Shown one piece after another: positions 28,503 through 37,910 of a stretch of 64,000 nt of DNA. A model generated the notes under the pieces. It made no database searches and was not told where the DNA came from. It saw only the letters and a program-made list of their open reading frames with translations. Source of the stretch: an uncultured Chlorobiaceae bacterium (GTDB taxonomy: Bacteria; Bacteroidota; Chlorobiia; Chlorobiales; Chlorobiaceae). Position numbers and translations under genes: made by a program. The number at the start of each line of letters is the position of its first letter. Positions within the stretch are counted from its first letter, which is position 1. Where the stretch lies: contig CAIMHT010000015.1 in the NCBI GenBank assembly GCA_903840935.1, positions 29,113-93,112 on the forward strand, written 5' to 3'.

Positions 28503-29245
28503 GCAGGATTATTTCCTGAGCCACAGTTTACCGATCACGAATCAAAATCACAAAAAAACATTATGCAACAAACATACAACACCCATCAAAAACCTCATAG
28601 TGCTCAGGAAGCTGCAAGCCCCCAAACGAAAGAAAAAACAACTACAATAACAAAAATTATAGATCAGAATAAAACAAAACGCAATAAAGATGTCCCAACC
28701 AAAAAGAAAGCAACACACCGAGATTATATCACTACAAATAACAATCAAAAAAAGAAAAATAAAAACAAGCAAAACAAAAGACAAGAATATAAAATAATGA
28801 CAAATAAATGATAAGAAGCCTGCATTTAATAAAAACTAATAACATGCAAATATTGGAAAGTATATTTACTATAAATACACAATTAAAATATATTAAAAAC
28901 ATAAAAAACAACTTAAAAAAAATTTCATATAAGCTAATATAAAGTATTTAATTGAAATAAATTGGCTCTTTTTGTATAAACTTTATGATAGTATATTAAG
29001 ATTGTTTTTTTTATAAAAAAAGACACAGTAAAATCACCACTATCGGTGTTGCATGTAAAAATAATATTCAAAATAATAGTGTTGTTTTTATAATTTAAAT
29101 GATATAAATTTTTCGAATTGCCATGATTTTTTTCAAAAAATCATGGCAATGAATATGTTTTTTATGGTAAGATCAATTGCGGGATTGATGGTGTTTTTTG
29201 CGGGATTGAAACGCCTGGTGGTAAGAATAAGTGTCGTCGTTATTC
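28503..29245. other. Gene-free AT-rich island
   Basis: About 740 bp with strong A-richness on the plus strand between 28560 and 28800 and AT-rich throughout. Both open frames (28563-28811 plus, 28548-28784 minus) are low-complexity products of that composition, without ribosome sites. The only ordered elements are the palindrome at 29117-29150, two copies of TTGCGGGATTGA about 23 bp apart near 29175-29210, and a weak AAGAATAA/TTATTCTT hairpin near 29223-29247 that may end the RidA gene. Confidence 0.6.
29117..29150. repeat. 34-bp perfect palindrome
   Basis: ATTGCCATGATTTTTT (29117-29132), two bases TC, then its exact reverse complement (29135-29150). The near-zero loop makes it an unlikely mRNA hairpin of ordinary type; it could be a protein-binding site, a transposon end pair or a cruciform-forming site. 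It lies in the gene-free island. Confidence 0.9.
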
Positions 29246-29725
29246 TTAGATGATGGGGAATTTGCACTGCACAATAAGCTCGATCTCAAGGCTTGCATCA
29301 AGAGGTAATCCCGAGACACCTACGGCGCTTCTTGCGTGACTTCCCCGCTCCCCGAAGATCTCGTGCAGCAATGAAGAGGCTCCATTGGCAACGATATGCT
29401 GGCTTGAAAAATCCTGTTCGCTGGCAACATAAAGGGTAAGCTTGACAATTCGTTCAATACTGTCGAGCGTTCCTGTCACCGATTTAATCGCAGCAAGCGC
29501 ATTAAGGAGTGCTACTCTGGATGCATGGACAACGTCCTCTTTACGCTCCTCATTAACCCTGCCTTTTCCACCTGGCTCCACCAGTTTCCCCTCAAAAAGA
29601 GGCAATTGACCAGACGTAAAGACCAGGTTTCCACTCCGGATGGCAGGAGCATAAAGCCCTGCAGCGGCGGCTGGTAGCGGTAAAATGAAGCCGATCTGGA
29701 GAATTTTTTCTTCGACGATACCCAT
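29246..29725 (-). CDS. ridA: RidA/YjgF-family enamine/imine deaminase
   Basis: About 159 residues starting at the ATG at 29725 (M-G-I-V-E-E-K-I); an upstream ATG at 29806 adds a Phe/Leu/Ser-rich leader that is not part of the family. Features: [23 protein letters not shown], and [18 protein letters not shown]. The conserved Arg (R-S-A) and Glu at the C-terminus are the trimer active-site residues. RidA removes reactive enamines from PLP enzymes. Length exceeds the usual ~130 because of an N-terminal extension. Divergent from the thiamine operon. Confidence 0.88.
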   Translation of the reverse strand: MGIVEEKILQIGFILPLPAAAAGLYAPAIRSGNLVFTSGQLPLFEGKLVEPGGKGRVNEERKEDVVHASRVALLNALAAIKSVTGTLDSIERIVKLTLYVASEQDFSSQHIVANGASSLLHEIFGERGSHARSAVGVSGLPLDASLEIELIVQCKFPII

Positions 29726-29902
29726 TATTAACGAGTTCGATAGGTTACTGAAGCTGTTGCTGAAGATTCTTAAAGCAAGCAGTTTGAAAAAAAGCATTGA
29801 AAACAAGATAAGCGGCCCGACAAAAAAACAGCAAGAAAAAGTTTTTGATGCTACTATGCTTAATAGTATTTATAGTCTGGCACAAATCAAAGTGTTTTCA
29901 TA

Positions 29903-30550
29903 ATGAATGGCAATCAAACAAAAAAAAGTCATCTTCCACCCCTCTGCCTCATCAGCAGCGGAGAGGATAGTGCTGATAAGGGCAAACTACTCCTTAATCA
30001 ACTTGTCAGGCTCCCCCAATCACTCCCCTGTATGGTGCAGATCAGGGAAAAAAAGCTCAGCACAAAAGATCTATTGATGCTGGCCCTTAAAGCCCGGGAA
30101 ATTCAGCTTCCCGCAGGCACTCTTTTGCTGGTAAATGAGCGTGTTGATCTTGCCCTTGCGGCCAGCCTTGACGGAGTGCATCTGCCGGAAAATGCCTGTT
30201 CAGCCAAAGTGCTTCGCACGCTTGCTCCAAAATTGATCTATGGTTGTAGCGTACACTCTCCCGCTGCCCTGCATATTGCTGAAGAGGCTGGCGCTGATTA
30301 TCTGCTTTTTGGCCCGGTATTTGATACCCCCTCAAAAAGAATCTACGGTGCACCTCAGGGTCTCGAAAAACTTGGCGAGCTCTGCCAGGCAACCTCGCTT
30401 CCCGTCTTTGCGCTGGGCGGCATAACTCCTGAAAATGTTTCGCTCTGCATGGCAAAAGGAGCTTATGGAATAGCCGCCCTCTCTCTCTTTCGAGATACCG
30501 ACCGGCTTGCTGATACCATTGAAGAACTTTATCTCCACCTGAATCCATAA
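29903..30550 (+). CDS. ThiE/TenI-like protein (TIM barrel)
   Basis: 215 residues. The TenI/ThiE barrel is clear: V-Q-I-R-E-K, V-N-E-R-V-D-L-A-L, G-V-H-L-P-E, A-D-Y-L-L-F-G-P-V-F-D-T-P-S-K and V-F-A-L-G-G-I-T-P-E. The ThiE signature G-Q-x-D-x-P present in the next gene is replaced by P-E-N-A-C-S, as in TenI proteins that aromatise the thiazole tautomer instead of joining the two halves of thiamine. It begins the thi cluster, 8 bp before thiE. No thiamine-pyrophosphate riboswitch pattern is visible upstream. Confidence 0.8.
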   Translation: MNGNQTKKSHLPPLCLISSGEDSADKGKLLLNQLVRLPQSLPCMVQIREKKLSTKDLLMLALKAREIQLPAGTLLLVNERVDLALAASLDGVHLPENACSAKVLRTLAPKLIYGCSVHSPAALHIAEEAGADYLLFGPVFDTPSKRIYGAPQGLEKLGELCQATSLPVFALGGITPENVSLCMAKGAYGIAALSLFRDTDRLADTIEELYLHLNP

Positions 30551-30558
30551 CGCCCGTG

Positions 30559-31179
30559 ATGCTCTCCTCACCATTTCTCTGCGTCATAACCGATGAAGCG
30601 CTCTGCCCTCTCTCCCTTGCAGAAAAGGCGCTCATGGGAGGAGCGACCATGATCCAGCTCCGCCACAAACAGGCATCGGGAAGCCAGCTTTTTTTATGGG
30701 CTGTTGAAATCCGCAAGCTTTGCAAGAAACATCAGGCGCTTTGCATCATCAATGACCGTGTGGACATTGCCATGGCGAGTCAGGCAGACGGCGTGCACCT
30801 CGGCCAGCAGGACATGCCAATTGAAGCCGCGCGAAAACTCCTCGGAAAACATCGCATTATCGGAGTTTCTGCTTCATCGGTCAATGAGGCCGTTCAGGCA
30901 GAAAAGGATGGGGCCGACTATATCGGCTTCGGTCATATTTTTCCGACCTCTTCAAAAGAGAAGGACTACTCTCCATTGGGTACCGAAACCCTCCGACAAG
31001 CAGCAGCCCTTCTCTCTTTGCCGATTATTGCCATTGGAGGCATCAGCCATGAAAATGCAGCATTGCTTATCTCATCAGGAGCCTCCGCTGTAGCAGTCAT
31101 TTCCGCTGTCAGCAGGGCGCCTGACCCCTCTTTTGCTGCACACAAACTGCTCTGCGCCATAAACAAAAGCCGTTCATGA
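30559..31179 (+). CDS. thiE: Thiamine-phosphate synthase
   Basis: 206 residues from the ATG at 30559 (a GTG at 30556 directly precedes it). The motifs M-I-Q-L-R-H-K-Q-A, I-N-D-R-V-D-I-A, G-V-H-L-G-Q-Q-D-M-P, G-F-G-H-I-F-P-T-S-S-K and I-A-I-G-G-I cover both the pyrimidine pyrophosphate and thiazole phosphate sites. It condenses HMP-PP and Thz-P to thiamine phosphate. Overlaps thiD by four bases (ATGA). Confidence 0.93.
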   Translation: MLSSPFLCVITDEALCPLSLAEKALMGGATMIQLRHKQASGSQLFLWAVEIRKLCKKHQALCIINDRVDIAMASQADGVHLGQQDMPIEAARKLLGKHRIIGVSASSVNEAVQAEKDGADYIGFGHIFPTSSKEKDYSPLGTETLRQAAALLSLPIIAIGGISHENAALLISSGASAVAVISAVSRAPDPSFAAHKLLCAINKSRS

Positions 31180-32030
31180 AAAATAAATACACAACTATCC
31201 TCACCATTGCAGGCTCTGACGGAAGTGGCGGAGCCGGAATTCAGGCGGATATCAAAACATTTGCCGCACTGGAGTGTTACGGTTTATCGGTCATCACCGC
31301 CCTGACAGCCCAAAATACCCTGGGAATAAATGCTGTCTACCCGGTTAGCGTGTCCTATGTGGTCGAGCAGTTCAGGAGCATTGCATCCGACATCCCTGTT
31401 GATGCGGTAAAAATCGGTATGCTTGGAAACGCCCGCATCATCAAAACGGTTGCTCTCTTGCTCAGGGAACTGCAAGGCACTCCCCCGGTCATTCTCGACA
31501 CCATTTTCGCCTCTTCCGGAGGTACTCCCCTTCTTGCGAAAAAGGCTATCCAGCTTATGAAAGAAGAGCTCTTTCCCCTGACCACACTCATTACACCCAA
31601 TCTGCCCGAAATTGCCCGGCTCCTGGGCATAAGAGAAGTTCCCGCGACTCCGGAATCCATAGAAGAGGCTGCAATGAAGTTGCATGAAAGGGGGGCGGCC
31701 TCTGTCCTTGTAAAAGGAGGGCATGGTGAGGGCGAAAACTGCGCCGACTGCCTTTTTTACGACAATCATTTTTTCTGGTTCAGCTCAAAAAAAATATTAA
31801 CAGGCAACAGTCATGGAACAGGGTGCACCCTCTCATCGGCCATTGCGGCCTTCATGGCCAAAGGAGAAAAAATGGAGTGCGCTGTGGAAAAGGCAAAAGC
31901 CTATCTTGATGATGCGCTGCTGGCAGGTGCTGTTTACCGTCTCGGGAGGGGAAACGGCCCGCTGCATCACCAGTGCCGGCAATGGAAACAGGGTCAGATA
32001 ACTCCACGGGGTGGACGGCCTATGGAGTAA
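31176..32030 (+). CDS. thiD: Hydroxymethylpyrimidine/phosphomethylpyrimidine kinase
   Basis: 284 residues of the ribokinase fold. [18 protein letters not shown] is the diagnostic start, with [21 protein letters not shown] and the catalytic G-T-G-C-T-L-S-S-A. It makes HMP-PP for ThiE. Its last 37 bp overlap the 3' end of the convergent ugd gene. Confidence 0.94.
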   Translation: MKNKYTTILTIAGSDGSGGAGIQADIKTFAALECYGLSVITALTAQNTLGINAVYPVSVSYVVEQFRSIASDIPVDAVKIGMLGNARIIKTVALLLRELQGTPPVILDTIFASSGGTPLLAKKAIQLMKEELFPLTTLITPNLPEIARLLGIREVPATPESIEEAAMKLHERGAASVLVKGGHGEGENCADCLFYDNHFFWFSSKKILTGNSHGTGCTLSSAIAAFMAKGEKMECAVEKAKAYLDDALLAGAVYRLGRGNGPLHHQCRQWKQGQITPRGGRPME

Positions 32031-33331
32031 TAGGTAAATCCCGACTGCTCCATAAAATCAGGACTGTAGATATTGCGGCCATCAAAAACAACCGGATGAG
32101 AGAGATCCCGTTTAATCATATCAAAATCAGGACTGCGGAAAACAAGCCACTCAGTCAGCACCACAAGGGCGTTTGAGCTTTTAATGGCATCCTCCGGATT
32201 TGAAGCATAAAAGATCTCATCACATTCACCATAGATTCTTCTGACCTCATCCATGGCAACCGGGTCATAAACCCTTACCCGTGCGCCACCACCCAAAAGC
32301 TCGTCAATAACCCTGCGGCTCGGCGCTTCACGCATATCATCGGTATTCGGTTTGAAAGAGAGCCCCCAGATTGCAAAAACACGCCCTTCAATATCATCGG
32401 CAAAATGTCCCCTTATCTTTCTGACCATACAGCTTTTCTGGTCATGGTTGACCGCCTCGACAGCCTGCAAAATCCGTGAATGATAACCATGCTTGTGTGC
32501 CGTTCTTTCGAGCGCTTGTACATCCTTGGGAAAACAGGAACCCCCATAGCCAATTCCTGGATAAATGAAGGAAAACCCAATCCTCGAATCAGAGCCGATA
32601 CCTTTTCGTACAGCCTCAACATCGGCGCCAACCCGATCAGCGATGTTGGCAATCTCATTCATGAAACTGATTTTTGTTGCAAGCATGGCGTTTGCGGCAT
32701 ACTTGGTCAGTTCCGCTGAGCGAACATCCATGGCGATAAAACGCTCATGACTGCGATTGAAGGGAGAATAAAGAAAACGAAGCAGCTCTCTGGTCCGCGG
32801 ATTATCGACGCCAACAACAATTCGTTCCGGTTTCATAAAATCGTTGACCGCATCACCCTCTTTGAGAAACTCGGGATTTGATACCACATCAAAGTCGATA
32901 TCCGCTTTTCTCTCAGCAAGAACAGTACTTATTTTTTCCCTCACGAGATCGGCTGTACCAACCGGCACCGTCGATTTATTGATGACAATCCGGTACTCTT
33001 TCATGAAGGTACCAATACTTTCAGCAACACTGAGCACATGGCGCAAATCTGCCGAGCCATCTTCATCAGGCGGAGTTCCTACTGCAATAAACTGGTAAAG
33101 TCCAAAGTCAACGCCCTCACGCAAATCCGAGGTAAAGCGCAACCGTCCCTCCCTGATGTTTTCGGCAACAATTTCATCAAGACCAGGCTCATGAATTGGA
33201 ATCTGGCCTTCATTGAGACGGTCAATCTTCTTCTGGTCTATATCAACACAAAGAACATCATTACCGACTTCTGCAAAACATGCGCCCGTAACAAGCCCGA
33301 CATAACCTGAACCGAATATGGTTATTTTCAC
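31994..33331 (-). CDS. ugd: UDP-glucose 6-dehydrogenase
   Basis: 445 residues. The N-terminal Rossmann loop [10 protein letters not shown] (8-17), [15 protein letters not shown] and the catalytic Cys in Y-G-G-S-C-F-P-K-D are present, followed by [14 protein letters not shown]. It oxidises UDP-glucose to UDP-glucuronate for surface polysaccharide. Its stop region overlaps thiD. The lipoprotein gene upstream starts 56 bp away on the same strand. Confidence 0.95.
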   Translation of the reverse strand: MKITIFGSGYVGLVTGACFAEVGNDVLCVDIDQKKIDRLNEGQIPIHEPGLDEIVAENIREGRLRFTSDLREGVDFGLYQFIAVGTPPDEDGSADLRHVLSVAESIGTFMKEYRIVINKSTVPVGTADLVREKISTVLAERKADIDFDVVSNPEFLKEGDAVNDFMKPERIVVGVDNPRTRELLRFLYSPFNRSHERFIAMDVRSAELTKYAANAMLATKISFMNEIANIADRVGADVEAVRKGIGSDSRIGFSFIYPGIGYGGSCFPKDVQALERTAHKHGYHSRILQAVEAVNHDQKSCMVRKIRGHFADDIEGRVFAIWGLSFKPNTDDMREAPSRRVIDELLGGGARVRVYDPVAMDEVRRIYGECDEIFYASNPEDAIKSSNALVVLTEWLVFRSPDFDMIKRDLSHPVVFDGRNIYSPDFMEQSGFTYYSIGRPPRGVI

Positions 33332-33386
33332 AAAAAGAGAATCTTGTTAAAAATTACAAAAAACCAACAAGCCTGATTTATTATTA

Positions 33387-34238
33387 TCACTCCTCTACAA
33401 CAATCACAAGGCACCGTGACTTCTGCCAGAAAGCGTTCTCATCACGAATAAGAAGCAGCGATGAGGTTTTGCCACCGGCAAGTTCGTATGAACCTACGGT
33501 ATGTGGTGTGATTATTTTCAGGTTTTTCAGTGGCTTGTCAAAAAAGAGATCCCTCGTTTCAGTAATATCAATTTTCTTGAAAAGATTCACATTAAAGTCA
33601 GAGGCAAGACGGTAATCGCTGCCGAAAATCCCCCCAAGCTGATTGATGCGCACAAGAATACCTTTGGCAACCAGTTGGCTGAAGGTACCTGAAATATAAT
33701 AGGCTGTATAGAGTTCACGTTCCTGTCCCTGAATATACTCATCGAGTACATCTACAGTGGCAATAAGTGAAGAGACCTGATTGTTCAGTTTCTGGACATG
33801 ACCCTTGAGCGCATTGACCTCCTTGTCCTTGGTGTTGATGGCAATTTTCAGCTCAGAAACAAGCCGGTCAAGAGACTCTACACGATAGGAGGATGAGCGG
33901 TTCTCCTCCTCAAGCTTCCGTATAAGATTTTTACTTGACACCAGTGAAGAATCGATAAAACGGATACTGGTCATGATATCCTTGCCGATTTGCTCCACAT
34001 TTGTGGTCTCCTTGCCTTCAATCCCGGAAGAAAGGCGTTCAACAACAGCCTCTTTTTGCTGAATCCTGCCGAGATTTTTCTGTACCTGGGCAAGAATCGC
34101 CATCATCGACTCGACATGCTCCTGTCGGGGATCGGGCTTTTGCTTCTCCGGGCTACACGAAGAGAGCATCAGAAGAACTGCAAAAAAAACAACACTGGCA
34201 ACCCTGAGCCGACTATCCCTTACAGCCATTGAATCCAT
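33387..34238 (-). CDS. Coiled-coil lipoprotein of unknown function
   Basis: About 283 residues starting at Met (34238; M-D-S-M-A-V-R-D); the frame is open further to 34268. A signal peptide ends in lipobox L-S-S-C near residue 28. Heptad-rich segments (about 45-80 and 95-160) predict coiled coil, and a small C-terminal domain of about 110 residues follows ([14 protein letters not shown] to the end). I do not recognise the family. It overlaps the 3' end of the upstream hydrolase gene by about 19 bases, so the two are probably translated together. Confidence 0.65.
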   Translation of the reverse strand: MDSMAVRDSRLRVASVVFFAVLLMLSSCSPEKQKPDPRQEHVESMMAILAQVQKNLGRIQQKEAVVERLSSGIEGKETTNVEQIGKDIMTSIRFIDSSLVSSKNLIRKLEEENRSSSYRVESLDRLVSELKIAINTKDKEVNALKGHVQKLNNQVSSLIATVDVLDEYIQGQERELYTAYYISGTFSQLVAKGILVRINQLGGIFGSDYRLASDFNVNLFKKIDITETRDLFFDKPLKNLKIITPHTVGSYELAGGKTSSLLLIRDENAFWQKSRCLVIVVEE

Positions 34239-34924
34239 TGTTTTACCCCTTCTTTTGTGCCATACCATCTGGTATGCGGTGTTGGAAGATGTCCTGCATC
34301 TGCAATAGTAACATTTTCAGCACCTTCAAGAAAACAGCTTTTTGCAGGGACAATCCCGTCTCCCCGCACGTTGCCATCCTCCTGAACGCTTTTATAAAAC
34401 TTGAAACACGTTTTCTCTAAAAAACCTCCCTGATCATTGCCATGATACTTATCGCAAGCGACAGAAACAACACGACAACGCTCAAAAAAATCCATTTGCA
34501 GATTGCTGAAGATAAAATCGGTCTTTATCTTCGCATAGTGCTCATAAGTATGAAAGGGAGTACCAAGCGTGAGCAGCTTCGAAACCCTTCCTGCAGTATG
34601 ATAAACATCTCCCTGAAATGGCTTTTCAAGAAGATAGATCATCGCAACTGTTCCCCCGCCGCTGTGAGCCACAAGCGTCACCGGTTCACCGGGAAACCTC
34701 CTCTCCATCTCCCTGACCGCCCGGTCAACCGCCTTCATCACCCGGTTTGTTGATTTTTCCGGCGAAGGAGGAAACCCTACCCAGTCAACAAGCGACACCG
34801 GTGCCACAATAACTCGCTCTCTGGATATATAGCTCGCAAGCTCCTCCTTCATCGTATCGTACAACGTATCCCAGAAAAGCACTCCGGGAATGATCACTAC
34901 AGGATTCGGTGAGACACTCTTCAT
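34220..34924 (-). CDS. Alpha/beta hydrolase (lipase-like)
   Basis: 234 residues. The start [10 protein letters not shown] gives an oxyanion-hole strand; V-A-H-S-G-G-G is the nucleophile elbow (Ser about 89), G-D-G-I-V-P supplies the likely Asp (near 191) and A-G-H-L-P-T-P the His near the end. This is the layout of small esterases/lipases of the PGAP1/triacylglycerol-lipase type. There is no signal peptide, so it acts in the cytoplasm. Substrate unknown. Overlaps the lipoprotein gene downstream. Confidence 0.75.
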   Translation of the reverse strand: MKSVSPNPVVIIPGVLFWDTLYDTMKEELASYISRERVIVAPVSLVDWVGFPPSPEKSTNRVMKAVDRAVREMERRFPGEPVTLVAHSGGGTVAMIYLLEKPFQGDVYHTAGRVSKLLTLGTPFHTYEHYAKIKTDFIFSNLQMDFFERCRVVSVACDKYHGNDQGGFLEKTCFKFYKSVQEDGNVRGDGIVPAKSCFLEGAENVTIADAGHLPTPHTRWYGTKEGVKQWIQWL

Positions 34925-34980
34925 GCGAGTTCAGGTTTATATTGCACAGCTTAAACTGGTACGTTTATTATCTGCGTTTT

Positions 34981-36492
34981 TCAAGCCAATTTTTTCAACA
35001 CTTCAAGTAACAGGCTGACACCGAAACCAGTTCCCCCATTCACCTTTCCTGTCCCTTTTGGTGAAAATGAAGGGCCTGCAATATCAATATGAGCCCAGTT
35101 GGTATGACCATCGATAAATTTCTCAAGAAATTTTGCAGCCGTAACCGTGCCAGCCCCACGCCCACCGGTATTATTGACATCAGCAACCTCTGACTTTATC
35201 TGCTCGGCATAAAGATCCCACAGCGGCAAACGCCACACTTTTTCACCGGACTGCTGACCCGCCTGAAAAATATCATCAGCGAGCTTGTCGTTGTTGCTGA
35301 AAAACCCGGCAACAGCATAACCAAGCGCAACAATACACGCTCCGGTCAGCGTTGCAATATCAATAATCACATCAGGCTCAAACTTCTCTTTCCCGTAGCT
35401 CAGTGCATCGGCAAGGATCAGGCGACCTTCGGCATCGGTATTGCCAACTTCAACTGTAATGCCCGAATAAGTGGTAATAACATCACCTGGCTGCTGGGCA
35501 GTAGCGCCAGGCATATTGTCGGTAGCCGGAATCAACCCGATAATATGCAGGGGAAGGTTAAGACGGGCGGCAGCCTCAACCGCTCCCAGAACGCTGGCAG
35601 CACCCGACATGTCCGACTTCATCTCACCCATGTTTTCTGATGGCTTGAGCGAAATACCGCCTGAATCAAAGGTCACTCCCTTGCCGACAAGTGCGACAAC
35701 CTTTTCAACCTTACCTTTCGGTTTGTAGTCAAGGATAATGAATGCAGGAGGATGATGGCTGCCCTTGTTAACCGCAAGCAGACCGCCCATGCCAAGAGAC
35801 TCTATCTCTTTTTTATGAAAAACGGTCACATCATAACCATATAGTTTTCCAGACCCCTCTGCCGCTGTAGCAATATCGACAGCCTGCAGATAGTTTCCGG
35901 GTAAATTGACCAGATCCCTGGCCATTTGCTGGCATGAGCCAACAATGCGGCCCTCGGCAGCACCCTTCTCACACTCCTCAACGGTGCTGACATCAACCCT
36001 CAAAAGAAGCTCGGTAATTCCTTTCGACTTTTCGTCAGAACCCTTTTTATCGAGCGTGCCGCTTTTCAAACGATCAAACCGGTATGAGCCGCCATAACAG
36101 CCCTCAACAAAAGCGGCAGCAAGCGTTGCAACACTTTGTCCGGTCGTAACGGCAAGAGCCTCAATACCCGAACAGTCAAGGGCAATTTGCTCTATCTTCA
36201 TATCCACTGCTCTGGAAGCAAACGAGCGCGCAGCTTTCCGCCACTCTTCAAGGGTTACTGCTTCTCCAAGCCCAAGCAGAGCAATCCGTGAAGCAGAGCA
36301 GTTCCCGTTCTGGCCATACAAAACGACAACCTCACCAGCCTCAGCCTTAAAATCGTGCAAAACCTGCAACTCAATTCCGAACGCAGCAAGTCTCGTTGTG
36401 CCCTCTTTTTTCAACTCACTACTGCTGAATGGCAAAGCAAGAAAAGCACTCTCCACACTTGCAAGACCGCTTGTTGTGACTGTTATTTTCAT
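34981..36492 (-). CDS. pepA: Leucyl aminopeptidase (M17)
   Basis: 503 residues. The N-terminal domain is followed by the catalytic domain with G-K-G-V-T-F-D-S-G-G-I-S-L-K-P (about 268-282), M-K-S-D-M-S-G-A-A and N-T-D-A-E-G-R-L-I-L-A-D-A-L (about 351-364), the two-zinc site. Length is typical for PepA/CARP. Releases N-terminal residues from peptides; in E. coli PepA also binds DNA. Starts 34 bp downstream of the DHH gene, so the two are likely one transcript. Confidence 0.95.
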   Translation of the reverse strand: MKITVTTSGLASVESAFLALPFSSSELKKEGTTRLAAFGIELQVLHDFKAEAGEVVVLYGQNGNCSASRIALLGLGEAVTLEEWRKAARSFASRAVDMKIEQIALDCSGIEALAVTTGQSVATLAAAFVEGCYGGSYRFDRLKSGTLDKKGSDEKSKGITELLLRVDVSTVEECEKGAAEGRIVGSCQQMARDLVNLPGNYLQAVDIATAAEGSGKLYGYDVTVFHKKEIESLGMGGLLAVNKGSHHPPAFIILDYKPKGKVEKVVALVGKGVTFDSGGISLKPSENMGEMKSDMSGAASVLGAVEAAARLNLPLHIIGLIPATDNMPGATAQQPGDVITTYSGITVEVGNTDAEGRLILADALSYGKEKFEPDVIIDIATLTGACIVALGYAVAGFFSNNDKLADDIFQAGQQSGEKVWRLPLWDLYAEQIKSEVADVNNTGGRGAGTVTAAKFLEKFIDGHTNWAHIDIAGPSFSPKGTGKVNGGTGFGVSLLLEVLKKLA

Positions 36493-36525
36493 GGAAGTTC
36501 AATAATCGATGTTTAGATAGTACAA

Positions 36526-37584
36526 TTATTCTTTATTATTCTTAAGGAAGAGGCGCAGATCTTCGAGCAAGACCATCTGTGCCTTGTCAGAAGAGAACTG
36601 AAAAAGACACCCTGCAGCATTCATGTGGCCGCCACCGCCATATTTTTTGGCAAATTGATTGACATAGATGTTGCCGCGCGACCTGAAACTTGCCTTGGTT
36701 CTGCCATCCTGCATCTCGACGATAAGCACCGCAATACGAACCGACGGGACACTGAGAAGATAACGAATGATCAGATCGGTATCGAACAATTTGCTTCCGG
36801 TCGCCTTGATCATATCCTGTGAAATGAACAACCACGAAATATCGCCCTCATCAAGAATGGTAATTGCGCTCAGGGCAGCGCCAAGCAGTTTAAGTGCCGA
36901 AGTTGTCAGTGAGTTGTAAATCCGGTCATAAATCGCTGAAGGATCTGCCCCTTTGCCCACAAGATCACCGGCAAGCTGGTAAACATAGGGTGTTGTTTTG
37001 GGAAAGCGGAATGAACCGGTATCCGTCATGACGGCAACATAGAGCGCCTCGGCAACTTCAGGGGTCAACAACTCACGACCAACCCGATCCTGAAGCGCAT
37101 AAATCAGACCATAAACAAGCTCACCGGTTGATGATGCGTAGTTTTCGCACACCATCACATCAGTAAAATCATCCGGTTCAAGATGATGATCGACGCAGAC
37201 AATTTTCAGGGCACCAAGCTCTCTTGAAAAACTCACATGAGGCCAAAGCGAACCCATCCTCTCATGCAGGTTGGCATCAAGCAGAACCACAACATCGCAA
37301 AGCGAGAGTTCCTGAATGGCCTCCTCACTTTTTTTGTCAAAAAGGGTTATGGGATAGAGTTTCTTTAAAAAAAGATAATTCGGCGGAACTTCCGTTGGAT
37401 TGACAATCGTCACCTCCTTGCCGAGCGCCTTGAGCACCCTTGCAAGGGCAACCTCGCTGCCGAGGCCATCACCATCAGAATTTTCGTGGGTTGTAAGAAC
37501 AAAATGCTGACCCTCAAGAAGCGCATCGATGACCGGCGACCATTCTGCGTTACTAAGCGTCCGACCATACTGTGGGACTATCAT
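36526..37584 (-). CDS. DHH-family phosphoesterase (NrnA-like)
   Basis: 352 residues. T-H-E-N-S-D-G-D-G-L-G-S-E is the first metal motif, V-V-L-L-D-A-N-L the second, V-D-H-H the DHH motif (about 132-135), and Y-G-G-G-G-H-M-N-A-A-G the DHHA1 signature near the end. Such proteins degrade nanoRNA and 3'-phosphoadenosine 5'-phosphate (NrnA) or cyclic dinucleotide products. Cytoplasmic. It is just upstream of pepA. Confidence 0.9.
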   Translation of the reverse strand: MIVPQYGRTLSNAEWSPVIDALLEGQHFVLTTHENSDGDGLGSEVALARVLKALGKEVTIVNPTEVPPNYLFLKKLYPITLFDKKSEEAIQELSLCDVVVLLDANLHERMGSLWPHVSFSRELGALKIVCVDHHLEPDDFTDVMVCENYASSTGELVYGLIYALQDRVGRELLTPEVAEALYVAVMTDTGSFRFPKTTPYVYQLAGDLVGKGADPSAIYDRIYNSLTTSALKLLGAALSAITILDEGDISWLFISQDMIKATGSKLFDTDLIIRYLLSVPSVRIAVLIVEMQDGRTKASFRSRGNIYVNQFAKKYGGGGHMNAAGCLFQFSSDKAQMVLLEDLRLFLKNNKE

Positions 37585-37910
37585 TAGCTGGTTGTAACTT
37601 TAAAAAAACAGACATTCATTTCCCACACTCTCATCGCTGCTCCGTTCCATAAAAAGCGGGAAAATTTTATTGAAAGATAAAAGATAAACAGAGAAAACAG
37701 GGAGAATATTTTTTGAAGGCTTAAATCTCTTGCCCTTCCTGAATCTCCCGCAGAAATGATTGTTTGATATATTGTTTGATTGTGGTAATTTTATATTGTA
37801 AGATTGTAAGACTGACAAATTGATGACATTAAAGATCAACAAACTGGCACCACAACGGTTGAGGCCGCCCCATCCCCTTGCTCTGAAAGGAACAGCAGAG
37901 AAGCAGGCTG
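37585..37910. other. Intergenic stretch, no gene recognised
   Basis: About 326 bp upstream of the DHH gene and after the Sel1 gene end. It contains T-rich runs and a GTTTGAT repeat near 37761-37782. A minus-strand frame at 37600-37842 has no family features. Confidence 0.5.

Noticed and set aside
28563..28811. 82-codon ORF in the AT-rich island
   Set aside because: Low-complexity Lys/Asn/Thr composition that mirrors A-rich DNA; the opposite strand gives an equally odd Phe/Leu-rich frame; no ribosome site or motif.
29199..29215. GGATTGAAAC resembling the end of a CRISPR repeat
   Set aside because: Only two loose 12-bp repeats, no regular spacers and no cas genes.
29726..29902. Possible TPP riboswitch before the thiamine genes
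   Set aside because: No CTGAGA/ACCTGA thi-box pattern visible in the interval.
37600..37842. 80-codon minus-strand ORF between the DHH and Sel1 genes
   Set aside because: No motif or ribosome site; starts and ends at no meaningful place.
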